This document shows positions 7,277 through 13,782 of a DNA stretch of 16,378 nt, piece after piece (the stretch's first letter is position 1; each line of letters opens with the position of its first letter). The translations under genes and the position numbers were made by a program. The DNA comes from an uncultured Granulosicoccaceae bacterium (GTDB lineage: Bacteria; Pseudomonadota; Gammaproteobacteria; Granulosicoccales; Granulosicoccaceae): contig CALFBL010000226.1 of assembly GCA_937951695.1 (NCBI GenBank), positions 1 through 16,378 on the forward strand, in the 5' to 3' direction. The notes under the pieces are model-generated. The model was not told the origin of the DNA and ran no database searches. It worked only from the letters and a program-made list of their open reading frames with translations.

Positions 7277-9498
7277 TCGCCGGATCCGCCGGCATTGCCT
7301 GATTCAGCCGACGATTGACCATCGGCACGCGGACGGCGCGGCCGGGAACGTCTGCGTCGTTGCCCGTTCATGCCCTGACCACCGGTTTTACGAGCAGCCG
7401 TTTTTTTGCCGCTGCCTTGAGCACCATTGCCCGCTGAATCACTTTGACCGCTGTTCTGGCCACCGCCTTGAGCGTTACCTTGGGCGCCCTCTGGACGGCG
7501 ACGCCCGGAGCGTTTTTTTCGCCGTGCTTGCCCGGCACCTTTGGCGTTTGAATTTCCAGCGGCGCCATTAGCAGAAGAATTCGGATTGCGACGTCGTGCC
7601 TGCGGCTGGTTTCGATTGTTGTTGCCCGCAGGCCGGCGGCGCCCGCCGCGTTGCCGTCCGTTCGTTGGCATACCCAGCAATTCTAAGGTATCACGGTTGG
7701 CGTTGTTGTCGGGCTGAATGTCGTCATATATGGTGTAGGTATCTTCGACTTCTTCCGGTATCGCCCGGTTTCCTCGGTTATCGTCGTCCCAATTATCATG
7801 ACCAGCAGCCTTTTGCCTGCGCGCAGGTTTTTGCTGATTGCCTCGATCATCGTTGGAATTATTGCGCTTGGCGTTTCGCTGCCGATTGCCCGCACCGTCG
7901 TTGGAGCGCTCATTCTCATTCTCGCTATCGTTTCTGCTGTTATCCCGATTGACAGTCTGCGCCGCCGCTGCCTTGTCGGCTGCCCCATTGGTGGTTGGTT
8001 CACTCGCCGGCTCGCTGGCCAGCTCACTGGCTGATCCATTGTCTGTTTGGGCAGGTGCCCTACTGCGTTTCGCGCCGGACTCCTTGCTGCGTGGCTTTCC
8101 ATCCCGAGCTTCACCATCGCGCGCCTGCCCACCACGCTGGCGTGGTTTGCGATTACGGTCGCCCTGATTTTTTCGATCGTTGCTAGGAGGCACCGGTACC
8201 AACAGATTCTCCAATTGCTCAGCACTCTCACCCCAGTAGCCTTCCAGAACCGGTTTGTTTTCTATCAGCGCGTCACGAACCTCATTATGTGAGCGCTGAA
8301 TCTCTGTCCACCAATCGGCCAAGGGTTGCAAGGACTCATCGATGCTGGCGCGCAGCAACAGAAAATCATAGGCTGCCCGAAAACGTCGGTTCTGGATAAT
8401 CTGATCCAGATCTTCCATGTCTCCATGCTCCAGCAACAGTTGCAGGGCCCACACCTCTCGCATGGGCTCCGAAAAGCGGCGCGGTATGGCAATGATCTTG
8501 ACTTGCTCGGCGGTGACTGAATCGGCCGCCGCCCCGATAGCATCCGCCACCGGCATGCCATCGGCAACGTGAGCTCGCGCACGCTGTTCGACGTCAGGCC
8601 ACAACATAAAACTCAGCAGGTAATACGGCGTGATGGGCTTACCCGCCGCTACCCGTGCGTCAGTGTTCTGCAACGCAGTGGTGAGTAATTCTTCCAAACC
8701 GAACGTATCGTTCTCCAACCTTGGCGCCAGCATTGGGAACAGGAACGGCAGCAGGCCGTGTTCACGCACCGCGTTGAAACTTCTCTCTGCGTAGCCACCT
8801 TGAAATAGCTTCAACATTTCTTCAAACAGGCGAGCCGCAGGTACTTCTGCCAAGGCATCGCGGGTTTTTTTCATCGCCTTCAGCGTGTCTTTATGTATCT
8901 TGAAACCAAGCTTGGCGCTCAGGCGTGCAGCGCGTAAGACCCGAACCGGATCTTCTTCACAACGAGTCTGCGCGTCACCGATCAAACGGAACACCCCATC
9001 ACGCATATCGTTCAAGCCACCGCAATAGTCTGTGATCGAATCCGTGGCAATGTTGTAGTACAGCGCATTGACGGAAAAGTCGCGACGCATGGCGTCCTCC
9101 TCAACGGTGCCAAAAACGTTATCGCGCACAATTTGCCCAGCGTCCCCGACTTCCCCGCCATCGCCCTTATCGTGCGCTGCACGAAAGGTCGCCACTTCGA
9201 TGACGTCTCGTCCGAAAAGCACGTGCACCAGGCGAAATCGCCGACCAATGATGCGCGAATTACGAAACAACTCGCGCACCTCTTCAGGGCTTGCATCGGT
9301 TGCAATATCAAAGTCTTTGGGTCGTTCACCGACTAACGCATCGCGCACGCCGCCACCCACCAAATACGCATCAAAGCCGCCATCAATCAGGCGATTCAAT
9401 ACCTTCATGGCATTGCCGCTGATCATGTCTTGCGTCATGTCGTGGTCATCTGTGCCCAGGATTTCTACTGTGGGCTCGGTCTTCACGGATTTCACCAT
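7273..9498 (-). CDS. pcnB: poly(A) polymerase I with a long low-complexity C-terminal tail
   Basis: Adds poly(A) tails to RNA 3' ends, marking them for decay. Residues about 25-435 match the E. coli PcnB core: LVGGGVRD (46-53), catalytic aspartates in KDFDIAT (D62, D64) and the EVATFR strand (E101), RRDFSVNALYYN, the REDPVR-like EEDPVRVLRAARLSAKLG, and RRFRAAYDFLLLRA. 741 residues against about 465 in E. coli: the extra part, about 440-741, is unordered in appearance, rich in Arg, Lys, Asn, Gly, Gln and Ser, with arginine clusters and one acidic island near 570-600 (VEDTYTIYDDIQPDN). E. coli PcnB ends in only a short basic tail. The ATG at 9498 fits because VEILGTDDHD aligns with the E. coli N-terminus. 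It begins 3 nt after the hslR stop and its stop overlaps the folK TTG. Confidence 0.95.
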   Translation of the reverse strand: MVKSVKTEPTVEILGTDDHDMTQDMISGNAMKVLNRLIDGGFDAYLVGGGVRDALVGERPKDFDIATDASPEEVRELFRNSRIIGRRFRLVHVLFGRDVIEVATFRAAHDKGDGGEVGDAGQIVRDNVFGTVEEDAMRRDFSVNALYYNIATDSITDYCGGLNDMRDGVFRLIGDAQTRCEEDPVRVLRAARLSAKLGFKIHKDTLKAMKKTRDALAEVPAARLFEEMLKLFQGGYAERSFNAVREHGLLPFLFPMLAPRLENDTFGLEELLTTALQNTDARVAAGKPITPYYLLSFMLWPDVEQRARAHVADGMPVADAIGAAADSVTAEQVKIIAIPRRFSEPMREVWALQLLLEHGDMEDLDQIIQNRRFRAAYDFLLLRASIDESLQPLADWWTEIQRSHNEVRDALIENKPVLEGYWGESAEQLENLLVPVPPSNDRKNQGDRNRKPRQRGGQARDGEARDGKPRSKESGAKRSRAPAQTDNGSASELASEPASEPTTNGAADKAAAAQTVNRDNSRNDSENENERSNDGAGNRQRNAKRNNSNDDRGNQQKPARRQKAAGHDNWDDDNRGNRAIPEEVEDTYTIYDDIQPDNNANRDTLELLGMPTNGRQRGGRRRPAGNNNRNQPQARRRNPNSSANGAAGNSNAKGAGQARRKKRSGRRRPEGAQGNAQGGGQNSGQSDSAGNGAQGSGKKTAARKTGGQGMNGQRRRRSRPRRPRADGQSSAESGNAGGSGD

Positions 9499-9501
9499 GA
9501 T

Positions 9502-9927
9502 TTATTCATCACCGCTTTCTGCATTGTTGTGTTGATCCTTAAAGGCATGAATCTGGCGACGCTGCTTTTTCGTCGGCCTACCCTCTCCGGCCAATCCTAA
9601 GCGGGCTTCTCTGTCAGCACGAGCTTCAAGTCGCAACTTTTCACGCCGCGACTTGCTCTCGTCTGTTTCCAGATACAACTGTTGCGCTTCATTCGCCGAG
9701 CGGCGCTTATCGGATAAGGCCAAAACCTGAATCCGAAATTCGTACGGTGGTTTCTCAATTGTGAGCCACTCACCCGGCTGAATCTGTCGAGACGGCTTTA
9801 TCGACTGGCCGTCTACCTGCACGCGATTCTTGTTGATGGCATCGGTTGCCATACTGCGTGTTTTAAAAAATCTCGCCGCCCAAAGCCATCGATCGATTCG
9901 GACTTTCGTTGCGGCCTCTACCGGCAT
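9502..9927 (-). CDS. hslR: heat shock protein 15 (Hsp15) family S4-domain RNA-binding protein
   Basis: 141 residues from the ATG at 9925-9927 (E. coli Hsp15 133). Hsp15 binds free 50S subunits that carry a stalled nascent chain and helps recycle them; cytoplasmic. The S4 RNA-binding domain is clear near the N-terminus (VRIDRWLWAARFFKTRSMA, RVQVDGQ, KPSRQI) and the family-specific tail follows: RRSANEAQQLYLETDES, GRPTKKQRRQIHAFKDQHN. Two upstream in-frame GTG codons (9958-9960, 9937-9939) exist but MPVEAATKVRIDRW matches the expected N-terminus. First gene of the hslR-pcnB-folK-deoxynucleoside kinase group, with 3 nt to the pcnB ATG. Whether the group is heat-controlled cannot be seen. Confidence 0.93.
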   Translation of the reverse strand: MPVEAATKVRIDRWLWAARFFKTRSMATDAINKNRVQVDGQSIKPSRQIQPGEWLTIEKPPYEFRIQVLALSDKRRSANEAQQLYLETDESKSRREKLRLEARADREARLGLAGEGRPTKKQRRQIHAFKDQHNNAESGDE

Positions 9928-9963
9928 CTGGCGACTCACAATCGCTCGCCGGCCGAACACCGC

Positions 9964-9971
9964 AGTATACT
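9964..9971. promoter_or_regulatory. palindromic AGTATACT: possible shared -10 in the divergent hslR/ycgL region
   Basis: AGTATACT is a perfect 8-bp palindrome that reads TATACT (5 of 6 to TATAAT) on both strands, between the divergent hslR (start 9927) and ycgL (start 10037). Good -35 boxes at 17 bp are not visible for either direction. A perfect TTGACA on the minus strand at 10017-10022 has no good -10 at the right spacing. Confidence 0.25.
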
Positions 9972-10036
9972 AAGTTCTACTATCAGCCTACTAACTGTGG
10001 CTTCAAACCCACGTACTGTCAAGGAATTCCCTAACC

Positions 10037-10321
10037 ATGATACTGTGCTACGTCTACCGCAGTTCCGTAAAAGACGGTTTGTACGTTTACCTGAGCGACG
10101 AAGACGGCTTGAACGATCTGCCTGCCCCGGTTTTAAAACAACTCGGCGACCCAGAACTTGCAATGACGCTGAACTTAGCAACGCGCGCGTCGCTCGGTCA
10201 CGAGGACATCGCTGTCGTGCGCAAAAACCTTGAGACGAAAGGTTTTCACATTCAGATGCCTAAAAGCATAGAACATTTGGTGGAAAAAGCCGCTCACGAG
10301 GCGAGCAAACCGTCCCAATAA
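10037..10321 (+). CDS. ycgL: YcgL domain protein
   Basis: 94 residues, a whole YcgL domain of unknown function that is largely confined to Gammaproteobacteria; probably cytoplasmic. Matching landmarks to E. coli YcgL: MILCYVYRSSVKDGLYVYL (E. coli MICSVYRSSKKQGTYLYV), LGDPELAMTLNLATR, and ETKGFHIQMPK. The ATG at 10037 gives this conserved N-terminus; AAGGA lies about 11 nt upstream. In enterics the gene sits by rnd or minCDE; here it stands alone as the only plus-strand gene in a long minus-strand region, divergent from hslR and convergent with the cytochrome genes (56 bp gap). No membrane segments or catalytic motif are visible. Confidence 0.92.
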   Translation: MILCYVYRSSVKDGLYVYLSDEDGLNDLPAPVLKQLGDPELAMTLNLATRASLGHEDIAVVRKNLETKGFHIQMPKSIEHLVEKAAHEASKPSQ

Positions 10322-10324
10322 ACA

Positions 10325-10338
10325 GCCAGGTGTCTGGC
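10325..10338 (-). terminator. possible terminator of the cytochrome pair
   Basis: GCCAG-ACAC-CTGGC (minus strand) forms a 5-bp GC-rich stem with a 4-nt loop followed by TGTTTATT. It lies after the cytochrome stop in the convergent gap with ycgL. Stem is short and the T-run imperfect, so this is only a candidate. Confidence 0.3.
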
Positions 10339-10377
10339 CCCATAGCGTCGCCGGTCGCTCGCATCGTCAGTTTTGAT

Positions 10378-10803
10378 CTACTTAGCGTACTGCAAAACGC
10401 TTTCCTGAGAAGAAAACCAGGCCGCAAGATCGTCGATTTCCTGATCCGTCAAATTGATTGCCGATGCACCCATGATCGCGTTCTGGCGTGCCCCTGAACG
10501 ATACTGCTTCAACGCTTGCACCAGATAGTCTTCGTATTGACCAGCCAGTATCGGAAACGTCGGCGCTGTGGAGTTGCCGTCGGCTAGATGACAGGCCACA
10601 CAACCCTTATCACCAACCAGTTTTTCACCGTTCTCGGCATCCCCTGCGTTCGCCGCCAAAGGCATCGCAAGCATCGCAGCGGCTAGCCAGGCTGGCAGTT
10701 TGGCCGCTACTCGCGGGGCTGCCACGGCCGAGGTTGCCATCGGGGTTGGGGTATGCACGATGTGCGCGGCGTTAGGTTGGATTACCGTGTTTGATCGAGT
10801 CAC
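10378..10803 (-). CDS. monohaem cytochrome c, second of a pair (c4-like half)
   Basis: 141 residues from the GTG at 10801-10803; mature part about 88. A hydrophobic segment LPAWLAAAMLAMPLAANA ends in a likely signal cleavage before GDAENGE. Haem is attached through C68-V-A-C71-H72; M111 in NAIMGAS is the likely axial ligand, followed by LTDQEIDDLAAWF, the helix typical of cytochrome c4/c5-type domains (Cytochrome c class I). Periplasmic electron carrier; partner unknown. The GTG begins one base after the stop of the upstream cytochrome, with AAGGG 8 nt before it, so translational coupling is likely. This start puts about 33 residues before the hydrophobic core, long for a signal peptide; an ATG at 10738-10740 would shorten it but has no ribosome binding site. 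Confidence 0.86.
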   Translation of the reverse strand: MTRSNTVIQPNAAHIVHTPTPMATSAVAAPRVAAKLPAWLAAAMLAMPLAANAGDAENGEKLVGDKGCVACHLADGNSTAPTFPILAGQYEDYLVQALKQYRSGARQNAIMGASAINLTDQEIDDLAAWFSSQESVLQYAK

Positions 10804-10804
10804 G

Positions 10805-11185
10805 TTATTTACCCTTGCCGGCAAAGTATGCGGCTATGTCTGCAATGTCCTGATCGCTGAGATTGGCGGTGTTGGCTTGCATCGTTGGGTGTGAACGGGT
10901 TTTGTTTCGGTACGCTTGCAAGGCCGCTACCAGATACGCCTCATGTTGCCCAGCAACGCGTGGCACTTTGTAAGTAGGGTAAACATTGACATAGTGCTCA
11001 ACGCCATGGCAGCCCAAGCAGGTGTACGCCTTCTTTTCGCCATCCCCTGCATCACCTGCCGCGTAAGCGGGCTGCGCCCAAATAACCACCCCGAGGATGG
11101 CTGCACAGCCAGCCCCAGACTTGGCCGCAGCTCGGGCAGCAGATCTGGTCACGATATTTGACAGACGTTGCATCAATAATTTCAT
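10805..11185 (-). CDS. monohaem cytochrome c, first of a pair (c4-like half)
   Basis: 126 residues from the ATG at 11183-11185. Signal peptide with several arginines then GCAAILGVVIWAQPAYA, cleaved probably before AGDAGDG. Haem-binding C56-L-G-C59-H60; M102 in HPTMQAN is the likely axial ligand; the C-terminal LSDQDIADIAAYFAGK helix is almost the cytochrome c4 consensus. Similar to the neighbouring cytochrome over most of the mature region (GDA..GEK, AGQ.E.YL..AL..YR), so the pair arose from a common ancestor. Together they correspond to the two halves of a dihaem cytochrome c4, here as separate proteins. Other starts: TTG at 11206, ATG at 11171-11173. It overlaps nothing upstream; htpG ends 159 bp away. 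Confidence 0.87.
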   Translation of the reverse strand: MKLLMQRLSNIVTRSAARAAAKSGAGCAAILGVVIWAQPAYAAGDAGDGEKKAYTCLGCHGVEHYVNVYPTYKVPRVAGQHEAYLVAALQAYRNKTRSHPTMQANTANLSDQDIADIAAYFAGKGK

Positions 11186-11243
11186 GTCTCGGTTCAATGC
11201 CTTCAAAGTTCTAAAATATTGGGTGCCAAACTAATGCCGTAAA

Positions 11244-11252
11244 AGTCTAGCA
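11244..11252 (-). promoter_or_regulatory. candidate extended -10 for the cytochrome pair
   Basis: TGCTAGACT on the minus strand is TGn followed by TAGACT (4 of 6 to TATAAT), with no good -35. It would start transcription near 11237, about 50 nt before the first cytochrome ATG. It is placed downstream of the phased direct repeat at 11290-11308. Weak evidence alone. Confidence 0.28.
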
Positions 11253-11289
11253 GCTCTAGCGCGACTGACTAGCCATCACAGCCACTAAG

Positions 11290-11308
11290 TCAGACGCGAA
11301 TCAGACGC
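11290..11308 (-). repeat. 8-bp direct repeat, 11-bp period, upstream of the cytochrome genes
   Basis: On the minus strand GCGTCTGA-N3-GCGTCTGA: two perfect 8-bp copies (plus-strand TCAGACGC at 11290-11297 and 11301-11308), so the copies lie on the same helix face, 11 bp apart. It lies about 53-71 nt upstream of the candidate start site, where transcription activators often bind. Form and place fit a binding site for a dimer of a direct-repeat binder such as an OmpR-type regulator; no binding is shown. Confidence 0.45.
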
Positions 11309-11344
11309 TGTTGCAAGAGGGCGACACCCTAGCCGATCAGTGCA

Positions 11345-13309
11345 TCAAGGCTCGACGGTGTTGTCCACACTGTGCACATCCGGATCGGGCTGCATCGCCA
11401 TGAACATCTCGTTCATACGCTTAACAAAGCCTGCACCGTCTTCCAACTGCCCACCTTCGGCCAGCATGGCCTGGTCGAGCAGCAATTTGGACCAATTAGC
11501 AAACCGGTCGTCGTCCTGCTCTCGATCGAGCAGTTCCAGAATCGGATGCGAGGGATTCACTTCCAGCACCGGTTTTGTCGCTGGCATATCGTGCCCTGCC
11601 TGCTTTAGCAATTGTTGCATGTGCAAAGCCATGTCGTGCTCACCCATCACCACACAAGCGGGCGAGGAGGTCAAGCGAGTAGAGGCTCGGACATCGCTCG
11701 TGTCATCGTCCAGCACCGTTTTTATGCGTTGAATTAGTGGTGCGGCTTCTGCCGCTTGCTTCTCTTTTTCAGCCTTTTTCTCACTGTCTTCGACGGCGTT
11801 ACCCACACCATCCAGATCCAGATCCCCCTTGGCGATGGAAACAAACGACTTACCGTCATACTCATTGAAATAACCCATCATCCACTCATCAACCCGGTCG
11901 TGCATCAACAGCACTTCAAGGCCCTTATCGCGGAATATTTCCAGATGCGGGCTGTTGTTGGCGGCTGAGTAGCTGTCTGCTGTGATGTAGTAAATCTTGT
12001 CCTGACCCGATTGCATGCGGGCAATGTAATCGTCCAGCCCTGTCAGTTCGCCAGCGGTAGCCGTGTGCGTGGTGTCAAAGCGATACAGCTTGGCCACTTC
12101 GTCCTTGTTGCCGGGATCTTCACCAGGCGCCTCTTTCAGGCAGTTACCAAATTGCGCCCAGAAATCTTTGTACTCATCCGGCTTCTTCTCAGCCAAAGAG
12201 GTCAACATCGACAATACTTTTTTCACCGACCCGCGACGCATGCTGTCGATGATCTTGTTGTCCTGGAGTATTTCACGAGAGACGTTTAGCGGTAGATCAT
12301 TGCTGTCGACCAGACCTCGCACAAAACGCAAGTAACGCGGCATCAGCTTTTCGGCATCGTCCATAATAAAGACGCGCTGCACAAACAGCTTGATGCCGTT
12401 CTTTGGCGCCATGGATTCGTACAAATCAAACGGTGCGCGCTTGGGCACGTATAACAATGAGGTGTATTCGTAGTTGCCCTCTACGCGGTTATGGCTCCAC
12501 GTTAGCGGGTCTTCGTAGTCATTACACACTTGCTTGTAGAATGATTGATACTCATCGTCGGTGATATCACTCTTGGATCGAGTCCACAACGCCGAGGCCG
12601 CATTGACCTGTTTCAGCTCTGGCGTCTTTGGCTCTTCCGGCTCCTCGCCTTCTTTCGGTTTTGCTGGAGGCGGCAATTGTTCCATCATCATGATCGGGAA
12701 AGTGACGTGATCGGAGTACTTCTTTACAATGCTATGCAGCTGCCAGTGATCGACGTACTGCTTGTGCTCATCCTTAACGTGCAACGTCACCGTGGTGCCG
12801 CGTGGTTGCTGAGTCACTGAATCCAATGTGTAGCCACCGGTTCCATCGGATGACCACAGCACTGCGTCGCTCGCTTCGGTGCCGGCTCTGCGGGTTTGCA
12901 GAACGACCTTATCGGCGATAACAAACGCTGAATAAAAACCCACCCCGAATTGCCCGATCAAAGCTGAATCGGTTTTTTGATCTCCAGTGAGAGATTCCAG
13001 AAACTGCTTAGTGCCTGATTTGGCAATAGTGCCGATGTTTTCAACAACTTCATCGCGACTCATACCGATGCCGTTATCTCTGACCGTGATGGTGCCTGCT
13101 TCGGCATCAAACCCCACCACAATGCGCAAATCGGGATCGGATTCGAGTAGGTCAGCATTAGACACAGCCTCGAATCTAAGCTTATCGCAGGCATCCGAAC
13201 TGTTCGAGATCAGCTCACGAAGAAAAATTTCAGGGTTGCTGTACAGCGAATGAATCATCAACTGCAGAATCTGACTGACTTCTGCTTCAAATTTCATTTC
13301 TTCAGACAT
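11345..13309 (-). CDS. htpG: chaperone protein HtpG (Hsp90)
   Basis: ATP-driven molecular chaperone, cytoplasmic homodimer. 654 residues from the ATG at 13307-13309 (E. coli 624). GHKL ATPase domain: E32 and N36 in FLRELISNSSDA, DNGIGMSRDE (D78), GTIAKSGTK near 93-101, IGQFGVGFYSAF near 118-129. Middle-domain landmarks: ALWTRSKSDITDDEYQ, NRVEGNYEYTSLLY, QRVFIMDDAEKLMP, LPLNVSREILQ. C-terminal dimerisation part: NPSHPILE, LLLDQAMLAEG. Between N and middle domains, residues about 210-234 (EQLPPPAKPKEGEEPEEPK) form a Pro/Glu/Lys linker longer than in E. coli. The chosen ATG has GGAA just upstream and yields MSEEMKFEAEV; upstream ATG (13318) and GTG (13324) codons add only five residues. Stop at 11345. 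Confidence 0.97.
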   Translation of the reverse strand: MSEEMKFEAEVSQILQLMIHSLYSNPEIFLRELISNSSDACDKLRFEAVSNADLLESDPDLRIVVGFDAEAGTITVRDNGIGMSRDEVVENIGTIAKSGTKQFLESLTGDQKTDSALIGQFGVGFYSAFVIADKVVLQTRRAGTEASDAVLWSSDGTGGYTLDSVTQQPRGTTVTLHVKDEHKQYVDHWQLHSIVKKYSDHVTFPIMMMEQLPPPAKPKEGEEPEEPKTPELKQVNAASALWTRSKSDITDDEYQSFYKQVCNDYEDPLTWSHNRVEGNYEYTSLLYVPKRAPFDLYESMAPKNGIKLFVQRVFIMDDAEKLMPRYLRFVRGLVDSNDLPLNVSREILQDNKIIDSMRRGSVKKVLSMLTSLAEKKPDEYKDFWAQFGNCLKEAPGEDPGNKDEVAKLYRFDTTHTATAGELTGLDDYIARMQSGQDKIYYITADSYSAANNSPHLEIFRDKGLEVLLMHDRVDEWMMGYFNEYDGKSFVSIAKGDLDLDGVGNAVEDSEKKAEKEKQAAEAAPLIQRIKTVLDDDTSDVRASTRLTSSPACVVMGEHDMALHMQQLLKQAGHDMPATKPVLEVNPSHPILELLDREQDDDRFANWSKLLLDQAMLAEGGQLEDGAGFVKRMNEMFMAMQPDPDVHSVDNTVEP

Positions 13310-13349
13310 GGCTTCCATCAACACGAATATTAAAAAGTACCGTCGATAT

Positions 13350-13378
13350 GTCTGGAGGCAACGCTGAGCTTTTTAAAG
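13350..13378 (-). promoter_or_regulatory. candidate heat-shock (sigma-32 type) promoter of htpG
   Basis: Minus strand: CTTTAAA (13372-13378; consensus CTTGAAA, 6 of 7), 14-nt spacer, then CTCCAGAC (13350-13357), a partial match to the CCCCAT-type -10. A start near 13343 would give a leader of about 35 nt. htpG is sigma-32 dependent in E. coli, so the position makes sense, but the -10 match is only partial. rplS ends just upstream. Confidence 0.35.
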
Positions 13379-13403
13379 AGCCAAATTGTCCAGAACACAA
13401 AAA

Positions 13404-13748
13404 TTATAACTTTTCTTTGATTCGCGCTGCCCGGCCAGTGAGGCCGCGAAGGTAGTACAACTTGGCACGTCGTACGTCACCGCGTCGCTTTACTTCTACG
13501 CTGTCTACCAACGGACTGTAGGTCTGAAAGACACGTTCAACGCCTTCGCCATGAGAGATCTTGCGTACGGTGAATGCTGAGTGCAAGCCCCGATTACGCT
13601 TGGCAATAACCACACCTTCAAACGCCTGCAAACGCTCGCGGCTACCTTCTTTAACCTTGACTTGCACAACGACAGTGTCGCCGGGGCCGAAAGGTGGGAT
13701 TGCTTTGCCCATTTGCTCGGCATTGATTTCGTCGATGATCTTGCTCAT
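13404..13748 (-). CDS. rplS: 50S ribosomal protein L19
   Basis: Large-subunit protein at the 30S-50S interface. 114 residues, full length (E. coli 115). Nearly consensus throughout: FGPGDTVVVQVKVKEGSR, RLQAFEGVVIAKRNRGLHSA, TVRKISHGEGVERVFQTYSP, VKRRGDVRRAKLYYLR, and the C-terminal TGRAARIKEKL. ATG at 13746-13748, with AGG 8 nt upstream. Last gene of the rpsP-rimM-trmD-rplS operon, 34 nt after the trmD stop. No strong terminator hairpin is visible in the gap to htpG. Confidence 0.98.
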   Translation of the reverse strand: MSKIIDEINAEQMGKAIPPFGPGDTVVVQVKVKEGSRERLQAFEGVVIAKRNRGLHSAFTVRKISHGEGVERVFQTYSPLVDSVEVKRRGDVRRAKLYYLRGLTGRAARIKEKL

Positions 13749-13782
13749 GTCTCAACCTGTACTCAGTCGTTACGATTCAGGG

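Noticed and set aside
7798..8167. Plus-strand open frames with strongly hydrophobic, membrane-like translations inside pcnB.
   Set aside because: They are antisense to the Asn/Asp/Arg-rich PcnB tail. Reverse complements of AAC/AAT codons read as Val/Ile, so the hydrophobicity is a by-product. No ribosome binding sites or family similarity.
11210..11235. TGGCAC on the minus strand before the cytochrome genes as a sigma-54 promoter.
   Set aside because: The GC element that must follow (TTGC-type, 5 nt later) is missing; the sequence there is ATTTT.
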